From an uncultured Clostridia bacterium (GTDB taxonomy: Bacteria; Bacillota; Clostridia; Christensenellales; Borkfalkiaceae): DNA of 22,313 bases. The translations under genes and the position numbers were made by a program. The first letter of the stretch is position 1. Each line of letters starts with the position of its first letter. The DNA lies in assembly GCA_904501815.1 (NCBI GenBank), contig CAJGCN010000008.1, forward strand, positions 1 to 22,313, given 5' to 3'. Shown one piece after another: positions 16,701-22,107 of this stretch. Under the pieces are notes generated by a model that was not told the origin of the DNA, ran no database searches, and saw nothing but the letters and a program-made list of their open reading frames with translations.

Positions 16701-17123
16701 ACGGCGTACGTCGCGCAAGTTTCTATGGGCGCGAATAAGCAACAGCTTCTAAACGCGCTCACGGAAGCGGAAGCCTACGACGGACCGTCTATCGTAATTG
16801 CGTATTCCCCTTGCATTTCTCACGGCGTATTTATGGGCAAATCAATGGAAGAAGAAAAACGCGCGGTGGACAGCGGATACTGGCAATTATACCGCTTTAA
16901 CCCTGCGTTAAAAGCGCAAGGCAAAAATCCTTTTTCGTTGGACTGCAAAGCCCCTACGCTGGAATTTAAGGAATTTTTACTCGGAGAAAACCGCTTCGCT
17001 TCGCTGTATAAATCCGACCCTGCCCTTGCCAAACAGTTATTTGCGGAAGCAGAAAAGGAAAGCCTTGAGCGTTTCCGTTTCTATCAAAAACTCGTAGAAT
17101 TTTATGAACCTTCCCAAAACTAA
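13797..17123 (+). CDS. Pyruvate:ferredoxin (flavodoxin) oxidoreductase, single-chain
   Basis: Oxidatively decarboxylates pyruvate to acetyl-CoA and CO2, passing electrons to ferredoxin; central to anaerobic fermentation. The 1108-residue chain has the N-terminal pyrimidine-binding domain (YPITPSTPMAELADEW near 26-41), a transketolase C-terminal-like domain, a gamma-like domain (KFYGLGSDGTVGANK), a two-cluster ferredoxin insert with C689/C692/C695/C699 and C741/C744/C747/C751, and the ThDP-binding domain with GGDGWAYDIGYGG (D898) and SNTGGQ. Proximal-cluster cysteines are C809, C812, C837 and C1006. The frame is open for 38 codons upstream, but the ATG at 13797 has CGGAGG at good spacing and matches the family start MxxKTMDGN. 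Names used for this family include nifJ and por. It stands alone between the galacturonate operon (divergent) and a bidirectional terminator. Confidence 0.97.
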   Translation: MHQKTMDGNSAASYISYAFSELAVIYPITPSTPMAELADEWSASGKTNLFGNIPKVVQMQSESGVAGAMHGALTCGALATTYTCSQGLLLMLPDMYKIAGELLPTVFHVSARAVAAHALSIFGDHQDVMACRQSGFAMLASSSVQEVMDLALVAHLATLKTSIPFLHFFDGFRTSHEISKIQVIDYEEIETLLDKEKISDFKARALSPDNPVQRGTAQNPDTYFQNRERANAYYLSTPQAVQETMNEVAKITGRAYRLFDYFGAPNAERVAVVLGSGGQTLEETVEELNAHGEKVGLIKVRLYRPFSTADFVNAIPACCKKLAVLDRTKEAGAIGEPLYLDVCAALKEHGREEIEVYGGRYGLGLKEFTPAMCQAIFQNLKADQPKNHFTVGIHDDLTHTSLPVNGEFSIKNPNVVACKFYGLGSDGTVGANKNSIKIIGDHTDLYVQGYFNYDSRKSGGTTVSHLRFGKTPIRSEYLINRADFIACHNPSYLTRYDMLSDLKDGGTFLLNCAFTELSELEKRLPAPVKNQIANKRATLYVIDATSIANEVGLGGKTSTIMQAAFFFVNPSLMPYEKASELLKAELIRKFSKKGTGVVEMNLTAIEKTADAVRKIDYPSSWQETSDGAPLLAIPENEYFRKFIHPILSLKGDQLPVSAFQADGSVPTGTTKLEKHGMAHELPKWIPENCIQCNQCSFVCPHATIRPIVFPETETTPDEFTCVPATGIKGSKFRMQISAHDCMGCGVCARTCPAPKKALVMTPATDLMPAEGKNWEFAQSLPKSDTSLFKRTSVKGSQFSEPLFEFSYACSGCGETPYIKVLTQLFGEKMIIANATGCSSIYGGSSPTCPYSKNKDGKGPAWANSLFEDNAEFGYGMRLALNAQKSDETEKSVWIIGGDGWAYDIGYGGLDHVLSKGENVNILVLDSEVYSNTGGQSSKATVMGAVARFATAGKRTHKKNLGLMALAYGTAYVAQVSMGANKQQLLNALTEAEAYDGPSIVIAYSPCISHGVFMGKSMEEEKRAVDSGYWQLYRFNPALKAQGKNPFSLDCKAPTLEFKEFLLGENRFASLYKSDPALAKQLFAEAEKESLERFRFYQKLVEFYEPSQN

Positions 17124-17129
17124 CGCGAA

Positions 17130-17155
17130 AAAACACCCCCGTCTGGGGGTGTTTT
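17130..17155. terminator. Bidirectional intrinsic terminator, copy 1
   Basis: AAAACACCCCC pairs with GGGGGTGTTTT across a GTCT loop (11-bp stem). TTTTCCTTGTCTT follows on the plus strand and TTTTTTCG on the minus strand, so it can end both PFOR and the converging lipoprotein transcript. The surrounding sequence recurs near 19353-19403. Confidence 0.9.
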
Positions 17156-17171
17156 CCTTGTCTTCGGTTTC

Positions 17172-19046
17172 TTATTCAAAAATAATTTTTTCTCCAATTT
17201 TTTCAAGAATTATATCAACGGTAATCGCTTGTTTATTTTCTATAAATAACGGCAAAAGCTCGTCGTAATCTTTTAACAATCTCGTTAAGTCCGCATTTTC
17301 TATTTGTACGGACACGTTTATATTATTCGTCGAAGCGACGTCGGAAGTCAAGGTATCGTAGTTTTCTTCTTGCACGAACAGCATAGGAACTTTCAGCGCG
17401 ACGCAAGAATATTCGTTCGTCGTATTATCGTACGTATAAAAATATTGCGTACGGAACTCTATATCAAATCTTCTCGACAAGGCTTTTAAGGAAAATCCGC
17501 CGACTTTTTTACTCTCCCAAGCCTTCGAAGAGCCGTTGACGAAAAACGCCGACTCTTCTTGATTTGATACCCCTTCTTTGTATTTTATTGAATTGACGCC
17601 TTGCAACGCGGAAATCTCTACCCAAACGGTATTATAGGTAATAGAAGAAAGGGTTTCTTGTACTTCATAGCCGACGAGCTTTCCATCGAAAACGGTGTAC
17701 AGCTCGCTGATATAGCCCGTAAACCCTACCATTCCGTCCGCTTTATTTCCGACTGCGCTTACGTAGTTCTCGTCGATATAAAAATCCGCCGAGCTTTGTA
17801 TTTGTACGCCTGAAACCGTCAAATATTCACAAATATGCCCGTTAATCACTCCTTCGTCAGTCTTTTCAATTGAAAAATACGCTCTTCTGACCCCTAAATA
17901 TTGAATAGCAAATTCATAAGAATTTTCCGAAAGAATATACCGTAAAGCGTTTGCTTCCCCGATTTGTATTCTAACCGTCTTGTCTTTGGTTTGGATATCC
18001 ATTTGCAAAGCGATTTGTACCGTTTGCTCTCCAAACAGGGGAATATTCGCCGTATAATCTAATACGTAATCAATAGTTTCACCGTTAAAATCAATAGTAA
18101 TGCTATAAATACCGCTCGCAAAACTATGTCTTGCCGTATCGGCAGGATTTTTATCTAAATAGTTATTAAACGTCGCAAGCGACGAAGTTGTAAGCCCTTC
18201 TACCGTATTTAAAACCGAGAAAAAGGTAGCCGATTGCTTTAAATTCGTAAGCACCATATTCCATTGTTCGCCAAAGCCCCCAACGGGAATATTCGAAACG
18301 TTTACAAACGAAGAATACGTTTGATTCGCCTGCTCGGTAGAAATTAAATGCGCGCTCGCTTCCGAAGTCATACTCTCGGGAATATATTCGTAAGGATTTG
18401 CTTGATAGCTTTGCAACAACTCCTTTAAATACTCTCCTATATCTACTTTTTTATTCCAAACGGCATAGTAAACGGTATTGCCCGTAATCGTTTTATTCCA
18501 ATCTACGGCGTTTTTCCCGTCCGCATCCGTATACCAACCCATAAATTTATAGCCTTCGTATTTTGGCGTTTCGGGTTGCTTGGCAATCCCGCCGTATTCC
18601 ACAGTTTGCGAAGGCGTACTTTCTCCGCCTTGCATATTAAAAGAAAGAGTATAAGTACGCTTTACTTTGGATACTATCGCGTAATAAGTTTGATGATTGT
18701 CTGCGTTTGGCAACGCCGATAAAATTTCGCCGTTTGCCGTCAAGCTCCAACCCAAAACGGTATAGTCCCACTCCGCCGTATCCGTCTTTTCGTAAAAATA
18801 CGAAGGCTTTTCGCCTTCCGCTACGCTCGTACTCGCAAGCGTTCCACCGTTTTCGTCGACCCACGTAATAGTATAAGAGTTTTTTTCGGGTTGCTCGTTT
18901 CCGTTTGAATTATCCGCGCCTTGCTCTACGTTCGGTTTTTGTTCGTTATTTTCCGTGTTCTCTCCGCCACCGCAAGCAACAAAACACAACGAAAGCAATG
19001 TACACGCTAAAATACCCGTCAACATTCTCAAAAATTTTTTCTTCAT
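17172..19046 (-). CDS. Surface lipoprotein with InlB-type repeats, function unknown
   Basis: 624 residues. The N-terminus MKKKFLRMLTGILACTLLSL followed by CFVAC is a lipoprotein signal peptide, with Cys25 as the lipid-modified residue. A low-complexity Asn/Glu/Gly linker follows (26-56), then two repeats of the Listeria-Bacteroides (InlB B) type: 58-126, containing LGWSLTANGEI, and 131-198, with GYKFMGWYTDADGKNAVDW and NTVYYAVW. The remaining 420 residues are beta-rich in appearance and not recognised; they contain no obvious catalytic motif. Start at 19046 follows AAAGGAG. It is transcribed divergently from the small XRE regulator, from a full-consensus promoter with two palindromes in and just downstream of it, so the regulator probably controls it. 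Anchoring on the outer face of the membrane is inferred. Confidence 0.85.
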   Translation of the reverse strand: MKKKFLRMLTGILACTLLSLCFVACGGGENTENNEQKPNVEQGADNSNGNEQPEKNSYTITWVDENGGTLASTSVAEGEKPSYFYEKTDTAEWDYTVLGWSLTANGEILSALPNADNHQTYYAIVSKVKRTYTLSFNMQGGESTPSQTVEYGGIAKQPETPKYEGYKFMGWYTDADGKNAVDWNKTITGNTVYYAVWNKKVDIGEYLKELLQSYQANPYEYIPESMTSEASAHLISTEQANQTYSSFVNVSNIPVGGFGEQWNMVLTNLKQSATFFSVLNTVEGLTTSSLATFNNYLDKNPADTARHSFASGIYSITIDFNGETIDYVLDYTANIPLFGEQTVQIALQMDIQTKDKTVRIQIGEANALRYILSENSYEFAIQYLGVRRAYFSIEKTDEGVINGHICEYLTVSGVQIQSSADFYIDENYVSAVGNKADGMVGFTGYISELYTVFDGKLVGYEVQETLSSITYNTVWVEISALQGVNSIKYKEGVSNQEESAFFVNGSSKAWESKKVGGFSLKALSRRFDIEFRTQYFYTYDNTTNEYSCVALKVPMLFVQEENYDTLTSDVASTNNINVSVQIENADLTRLLKDYDELLPLFIENKQAITVDIILEKIGEKIIFE

Positions 19047-19064
19047 AAAAAATCTCCTTTATAC

Positions 19065-19079
19065 ACATACTATGTATGT
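19065..19079. promoter_or_regulatory. Candidate operator palindrome at the lipoprotein transcription start
   Basis: ACATAC-TAT-GTATGT is a perfect inverted repeat with 6-bp arms, covering the predicted lipoprotein transcription start (near 19077) and lying 18 bases upstream of its start codon. Its size fits a dimeric helix-turn-helix regulator. Confidence 0.55.
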
Positions 19080-19083
19080 TATT

Positions 19084-19112
19084 ATTATAGCCCGAATACG
19101 GGCAATTGTCAA
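19084..19112 (-). promoter_or_regulatory. Lipoprotein gene promoter (full consensus)
   Basis: Minus strand TTGACA (19112-19107), 17-base spacer, TATAAT (19089-19084). The spacer contains GCCCG-AATA-CGGGC (19090-19103), a perfect 5-bp-arm inverted repeat. The -35 hexamer shares five of its six base pairs with the -35 box of the divergent XRE promoter. Confidence 0.88.
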
Positions 19113-19134
19113 CTAAAATGCAATGTGATATAAT
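19106..19134 (+). promoter_or_regulatory. XRE regulator promoter
   Basis: TTGTCA (19106-19111), 17-base spacer, TATAAT (19129-19134). The usual start point, 7 bases downstream, falls on 19141, the A of the regulator's ATG, which implies a leaderless mRNA. Confidence 0.75.
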
Positions 19135-19140
19135 ATTTTT

Positions 19141-19341
19141 ATGATAAGTTTCGAAAAGCTTTGGGATACCCTAAAAGAGAAAGGGATTTCCCAATACAAA
19201 TTGATAAATACCTACGGAATTAGTACGGGGCAGTTAGACCGACTCCGTAAAAACGATAACGTAAGCACGTATACTTTAAACGTTCTTTGCCGTATTTTGC
19301 ATTGCCGATTAGAAGATATTGCGGAATATATAGAAGAGTAA
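19141..19341 (+). CDS. Small XRE-family (Cro/C1-type) transcriptional regulator
   Basis: 66 residues forming essentially a lone helix-turn-helix domain: MISFEKLWDTLKEKGISQYK, then LINTYGISTGQLDRLRKNDN (about 21-40) as the DNA-binding segment, ending LEDIAEYIEE. This is the compact YozG-like XRE type without a ligand or dimerisation extension. No ribosome binding site precedes the ATG; the upstream bases are the -10 box and a T run, so translation probably starts on a leaderless message. It is divergent from the lipoprotein gene, with overlapping -35 boxes and nearby palindromes, which suggests autoregulation and control of the lipoprotein. It is followed by the second copy of the bidirectional terminator. 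Confidence 0.88.
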   Translation: MISFEKLWDTLKEKGISQYKLINTYGISTGQLDRLRKNDNVSTYTLNVLCRILHCRLEDIAEYIEE

Positions 19342-19359
19342 ACAACTCTCTCTAACGCA

Positions 19360-19385
19360 AAAACACCCCCGTCTGGGGGTGTTTT
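19360..19385. terminator. Bidirectional intrinsic terminator, copy 2
   Basis: The same AAAACACCCCC-GTCT-GGGGGTGTTTT hairpin as at 17130-17155, between the converging XRE and BFD-like genes. Identity with copy 1 extends over 37 consecutive bases (17129-17165 and 19359-19395) and, with mismatches, over about 50. Confidence 0.9.
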
Positions 19386-19405
19386 CCTTGTCTTCCGTTT
19401 CTTTC

Positions 19406-19600
19406 TCAACGCATCATAATTTCAGAAATTACGCCGAGTACTTTATCGTGGCAACCGCCACAACCCGTCGAACAATGGGTGATTTTTTGTACGTCGTCAA
19501 AAACTTCCAAAACGTCTTCCATTTTCGTGTGGTTTTCAAGCGCGCGCTCGATATCCGTGTAGCTTACTTGTTTACAGTTGCAAACCATATAATTTTCCAT
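19406..19600 (-). CDS. BFD-like [2Fe-2S]-binding protein
   Basis: 64 residues with the cysteine pattern of the Fer2_BFD fold: C7-x-C9 in VCNCK and C43-x3-C47-x2-C50 in CSTGCGGC. E. coli Bfd uses CxC and CxxC; here C7, C9, C47 and C50 fit those positions and C43 is extra. A [2Fe-2S] electron-transfer or iron-sulfur-handling role is expected. It is the last gene of the flavodiiron protein-rubredoxin operon, 22 bases after the rubredoxin stop, so it may donate electrons to rubredoxin or the flavodiiron protein; that link is inferred. Start at 19600 follows AAGGAG with 8-base spacing. Confidence 0.85.
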   Translation of the reverse strand: MENYMVCNCKQVSYTDIERALENHTKMEDVLEVFDDVQKITHCSTGCGGCHDKVLGVISEIMMR

Positions 19601-19622
19601 TGTATATACTCCTTTTTTTTGT

Positions 19623-19784
19623 TTATTCTGCTTTCGTAAATTCTTCTTTTCCTACACCGCAAAGGGGGCAAGTAAAGTCTTCGGGCAAGCTGTCGAATTT
19701 CGTGCCGGGCATAATTCCTTGATCGGAATACCCGTCGGATTCGTCATACTCCCAACCGCATACGCCACAAACGTATTTGCTCAT
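19623..19784 (-). CDS. Rubredoxin
   Basis: 53-residue one-iron electron carrier with C6-x2-C9 (YVCGVCGWEYD) and C39-x2-C42 (FTCPLCGVGK), plus the conserved GIMPGTKFDSLPEDF stretch; the length is standard. The frame is open to 19811, but the ATG at 19784 follows AAGGAGG and gives the usual N-terminus MSKYVCGVCG. It lies 17 bases after the flavodiiron protein stop and is its expected electron donor for oxygen or NO reduction. As in other anaerobes, a reductase encoded elsewhere would supply the electrons. Confidence 0.97.
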   Translation of the reverse strand: MSKYVCGVCGWEYDESDGYSDQGIMPGTKFDSLPEDFTCPLCGVGKEEFTKAE

Positions 19785-19801
19785 AATATATTCCTCCTTA
19801 C

Positions 19802-20956
19802 TTATTGACAAAGTTCTTGGGCAAGCGCCTCAATTTGCAATTTGTTTCCGTCGCTTAACGCAGACAAAATTTTCACGGTCGTTTCTAAAAATTGCAAATT
19901 TTTGCAAGGCTCTAACATTGATTTCATTACTCTAGCCGCCATCGGCGCCCAACTACCGTTTTCAATGAACGCTACCGTACGGTTGCTAAAATTATGCTCG
20001 ACCAAATCGGCAATAAACTCCCGCATAAACGGGAATATCCCGCCGTTATACGTCGTCGTCGCAAGCACGACTTTGCCGTAGCGGAACGCATCTTCCAACG
20101 CTTCCGATCTATCCGAGCGAGCCAAATCGGTCAGCACGACTTTTTTACAGCCCTTTTCTTCAAGTTTTTTCGCCAACAGCTCCACCGCTTTTTTCGTGTT
20201 CCCATATACGGAAGTATACGCAATCAACACGCCTTCGCTTTCCACGCCGTAGCTCGACCAAACGTTATATAAATTAAGATAATACGCTAAATTTTCTTTA
20301 AGAATAGGTCCGTGCAAGGGGCAAATCGTGCGAACGTCAAGGCTTGAAAGTTTTTTTAATAAACTTTGCACCTGAACGCCGTATTTGCCTACGATACCGA
20401 AATAATATCGGCGGGCTTCACAAGCCCAATCTTCGTTGGTATCGAGAGTGCCGAACTTGCCAAACGCATCGGCGGAAAACAGGATTTTTTCCTTTTCTTC
20501 GTATGAAACGATTACTTCCGGCCAATGCACCATAGGCGCGGAATAAAAGGTAAGCGTATGTTCGCCGAGCGGTAATTTATCCCCTTCCCCAACGACGATT
20601 TGTTTCTTGGAAAAATCTTGCAAGAAATAATTTTTCATCATTACGAACGCTTGCTTAGACGCCACGATTTTCGCCGTCGGATATCTTTTTGTAAACGCAA
20701 GGATATTCGCCGAATGGTCGGGCTCCATGTGCTGTACGATTAAATAATCGGGCGTTCTGCCTTTGAGCGCATCAGCCAAATTTTCCAGCCATTCTTTTTC
20801 AAACCCGCCGTCTACCGTGTCGAAAACGGCAATTTTTTCGTCTAAAATCACGTAGGAATTATACGCAATTCCGTTAGGGACGGGGTATTGCCCTTCGAAC
20901 AGGTCGAGCGACGTATCGTTCACGCCGACGTATTTAATGGTAGCGGTAATTTTCAT
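19802..20956 (-). CDS. fprA: Flavodiiron protein (A-type flavoprotein, FprA type)
   Basis: 384-residue enzyme that reduces oxygen to water and/or NO to N2O, protecting anaerobes from oxidative or nitrosative stress. The N-terminal metallo-beta-lactamase domain has the diiron ligands H76-x-E78-x-D80-H81 (QHMEPDHSAN), H144, D163 and H215 (CPLHGPI), all present. The C-terminal flavodoxin domain binds FMN through TSVYGNT (248-254). No extra C-terminal rubredoxin or flavin-reductase domain is fused; rubredoxin is the next gene. Start choice: the frame begins with ATG at 20962, but this abuts the GGAG; the ATG at 20956 has 6-base spacing and is preferred. Whether oxygen or NO is the main substrate cannot be told from sequence. 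Confidence 0.96.
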   Translation of the reverse strand: MKITATIKYVGVNDTSLDLFEGQYPVPNGIAYNSYVILDEKIAVFDTVDGGFEKEWLENLADALKGRTPDYLIVQHMEPDHSANILAFTKRYPTAKIVASKQAFVMMKNYFLQDFSKKQIVVGEGDKLPLGEHTLTFYSAPMVHWPEVIVSYEEKEKILFSADAFGKFGTLDTNEDWACEARRYYFGIVGKYGVQVQSLLKKLSSLDVRTICPLHGPILKENLAYYLNLYNVWSSYGVESEGVLIAYTSVYGNTKKAVELLAKKLEEKGCKKVVLTDLARSDRSEALEDAFRYGKVVLATTTYNGGIFPFMREFIADLVEHNFSNRTVAFIENGSWAPMAARVMKSMLEPCKNLQFLETTVKILSALSDGNKLQIEALAQELCQ

Positions 20957-20986
20957 AATCATCTCCGAATTTCACAAACGGTTTTC

Positions 20987-21001
20987 TATACTTATAGTAT
21001 A
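20987..21001 (-). promoter_or_regulatory. fprA promoter -10 region within a palindrome
   Basis: TATACT-TAT-AGTATA is a perfect inverted repeat with 6-bp arms. On the minus strand its first arm, TATACT (21001-20996), preceded by TGG, reads as an extended -10 box (TGnTATACT). The -35 region is a T-rich run without a good match. A repressor bound here would block the -10 element. Confidence 0.55.
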
Positions 21002-21081
21002 CCACTTTTTTCTAAAAAAGAAAAGTATTTGAGCAAAAAAATATTTTTGATTTTATATATTTCATTGTAAGTACATTTTAT

Positions 21082-21123
21082 AAAAAACCTAAATCAAACC
21101 ATAGGTGGTTAAATTTAGGTTTT
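21082..21123 (-). terminator. Intrinsic terminator of the two-gene islet
   Basis: Minus strand AAAACCTAAAT (21123-21113) pairs with ATTTAGGTTTT (21094-21084), with an inner AACC/GGTT stem, followed by further Ts. It lies about 35 bases after the stop of the 152-residue gene and in the roughly 200-base gap before fprA. Confidence 0.85.
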
Positions 21124-21158
21124 ACTTGGTGGAGCGAGTGTAACGTAAGTTGAACCGC

Positions 21159-21617
21159 TTAACTATTACGATATTTGATGTTAACGGTAATAAAACTTCC
21201 ATTCCCTTGGCTTCTATGTATAGTAATAATCCCTGCCCAAGCAAGAATACCAGAATAATATGTGGAGCGGCGAGTAACAGACATTCCGTTTCCTGTAAAC
21301 AACAACTCACTTGCAATAAATCCTTCCATACAATCGTAGGGGATTTCTTCTCCAAGCTTGCCACCACTCATTGCTATAACGTCACCGCGATACATTTTAC
21401 CGCCCAAAGAATTTGCTTTCTTTACAATTTCGTCAAAATGTTCCCATTCTAATATATAATTTGGCAATTTATCCGTTTCAATCCCCATGCCTGTCGGAGA
21501 AAGCCAAAATGCAATGGGCGCACCGCGTAAAGTGGGCATTAAGGCTTTTCCGTTATTTGCTTTTAATTTTTCTTTTATAATGCTACTAATTTGATTTTCT
21601 TTTTTGAAAAATCCCAT
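21159..21617 (-). CDS. Hypothetical protein of 152 residues, family not named
   Basis: Not recognised with certainty. A lysine-rich N-terminus (MGFFKKENQISSIIKEKLKA) is followed by a compact region with ILEWEHFDEIVKKANSLGGK (71-90), MSGGKLGEEI and a C-terminal stretch MEGFIASELLFTGNGMSVTR then YYSGILAWAGII. The layout WxxFDEIV...GGK...KLG...EGxIA...VxRR...ILxWAGI recalls uncharacterised Firmicute proteins seen before; no catalytic motif, signal peptide or membrane segment is evident. Start at 21617 follows AAGGAG, which overlaps the stop codon of the upstream gene, so the pair is co-translated. CpG dinucleotides are much rarer than in the metabolic operons of this window, suggesting transfer from another source. 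Confidence 0.75.
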   Translation of the reverse strand: MGFFKKENQISSIIKEKLKANNGKALMPTLRGAPIAFWLSPTGMGIETDKLPNYILEWEHFDEIVKKANSLGGKMYRGDVIAMSGGKLGEEIPYDCMEGFIASELLFTGNGMSVTRRSTYYSGILAWAGIITIHRSQGNGSFITVNIKYRNS

Positions 21618-21631
21618 AATACTTACTCTCC

Positions 21632-22027
21632 TTAATATAAATTTCTTTCAAAAACAACTTTTTTATTTTCTAAATCAACTTTTGCCTTGTAACCTAATTT
21701 CAACCAGCTTTTTGCATATGTGTGATATTCCGTATTTGCCCAATAAGACTGCGGAAGATTATGAGCGCTTGCAGGCAAGGCGAAGCCCAAAATATCTTCC
21801 AACTGTTCATAAGATAACACAATTCTCTTTTCCCAACTTTCATATAAAAACTCTGATAACGCTCTATATTTACTATTTGCACATTCTACAGGGAAAGCAG
21901 AGCGTTCCACGCAAGATGTGTTTGTGCTTTGTTGTACATTGAACTTTTCTTCTAACTGAGCCACTCTCTTTTCCAATTCATCAATACGATTGTATAACTT
22001 TACAATATCCGACAACTCTAGCTGCAT
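21632..22027 (-). CDS. Coiled-coil protein with a conserved domain of unknown function
   Basis: 131 residues. An N-terminal heptad region (about 5-29, LSDIVKLYNRIDELEKRVAQ) predicts a short coiled coil for oligomerisation; a polar linker follows, then a domain at 53-128: YRALSEFLYESW, LSYEQLEDILGFALPASAHN, QSYWANTEYHTYAKSWLKLG and KKVVFER. The pattern L-x2-L-(F/Y)-x2-IE-x-ILG-x-LP-x-SA, then WAN and W-x-x-x-G, is a widespread small domain of unknown function that I associate with DUF7662-type annotation (from memory, not searched). Start at 22027 follows AAAGGAG. First gene of a two-gene unit under a palindrome-bearing promoter. Like its partner it is CpG-poor. Function unknown. Confidence 0.78.
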   Translation of the reverse strand: MQLELSDIVKLYNRIDELEKRVAQLEEKFNVQQSTNTSCVERSAFPVECANSKYRALSEFLYESWEKRIVLSYEQLEDILGFALPASAHNLPQSYWANTEYHTYAKSWLKLGYKAKVDLENKKVVFERNLY

Positions 22028-22078
22028 TTTTAAACTCCTTTAATATGAATTTTTAATACTTCGGCCAAGTACAATCAT

Positions 22079-22107
22079 AGTATATCACAGTTTTAAACTG
22101 TCGTCAA
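22079..22107 (-). promoter_or_regulatory. Islet promoter with a palindromic operator in the spacer
   Basis: Minus strand TTGACG (22107-22102), 17-base spacer, TATACT (22084-22079). The spacer contains ACAGTTT-T-AAACTGT (22087-22101), a perfect 7-bp-arm palindrome filling nearly all the space between the -35 and -10 boxes, the classic position for a repressor or a MerR-type activator. Confidence 0.8.
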
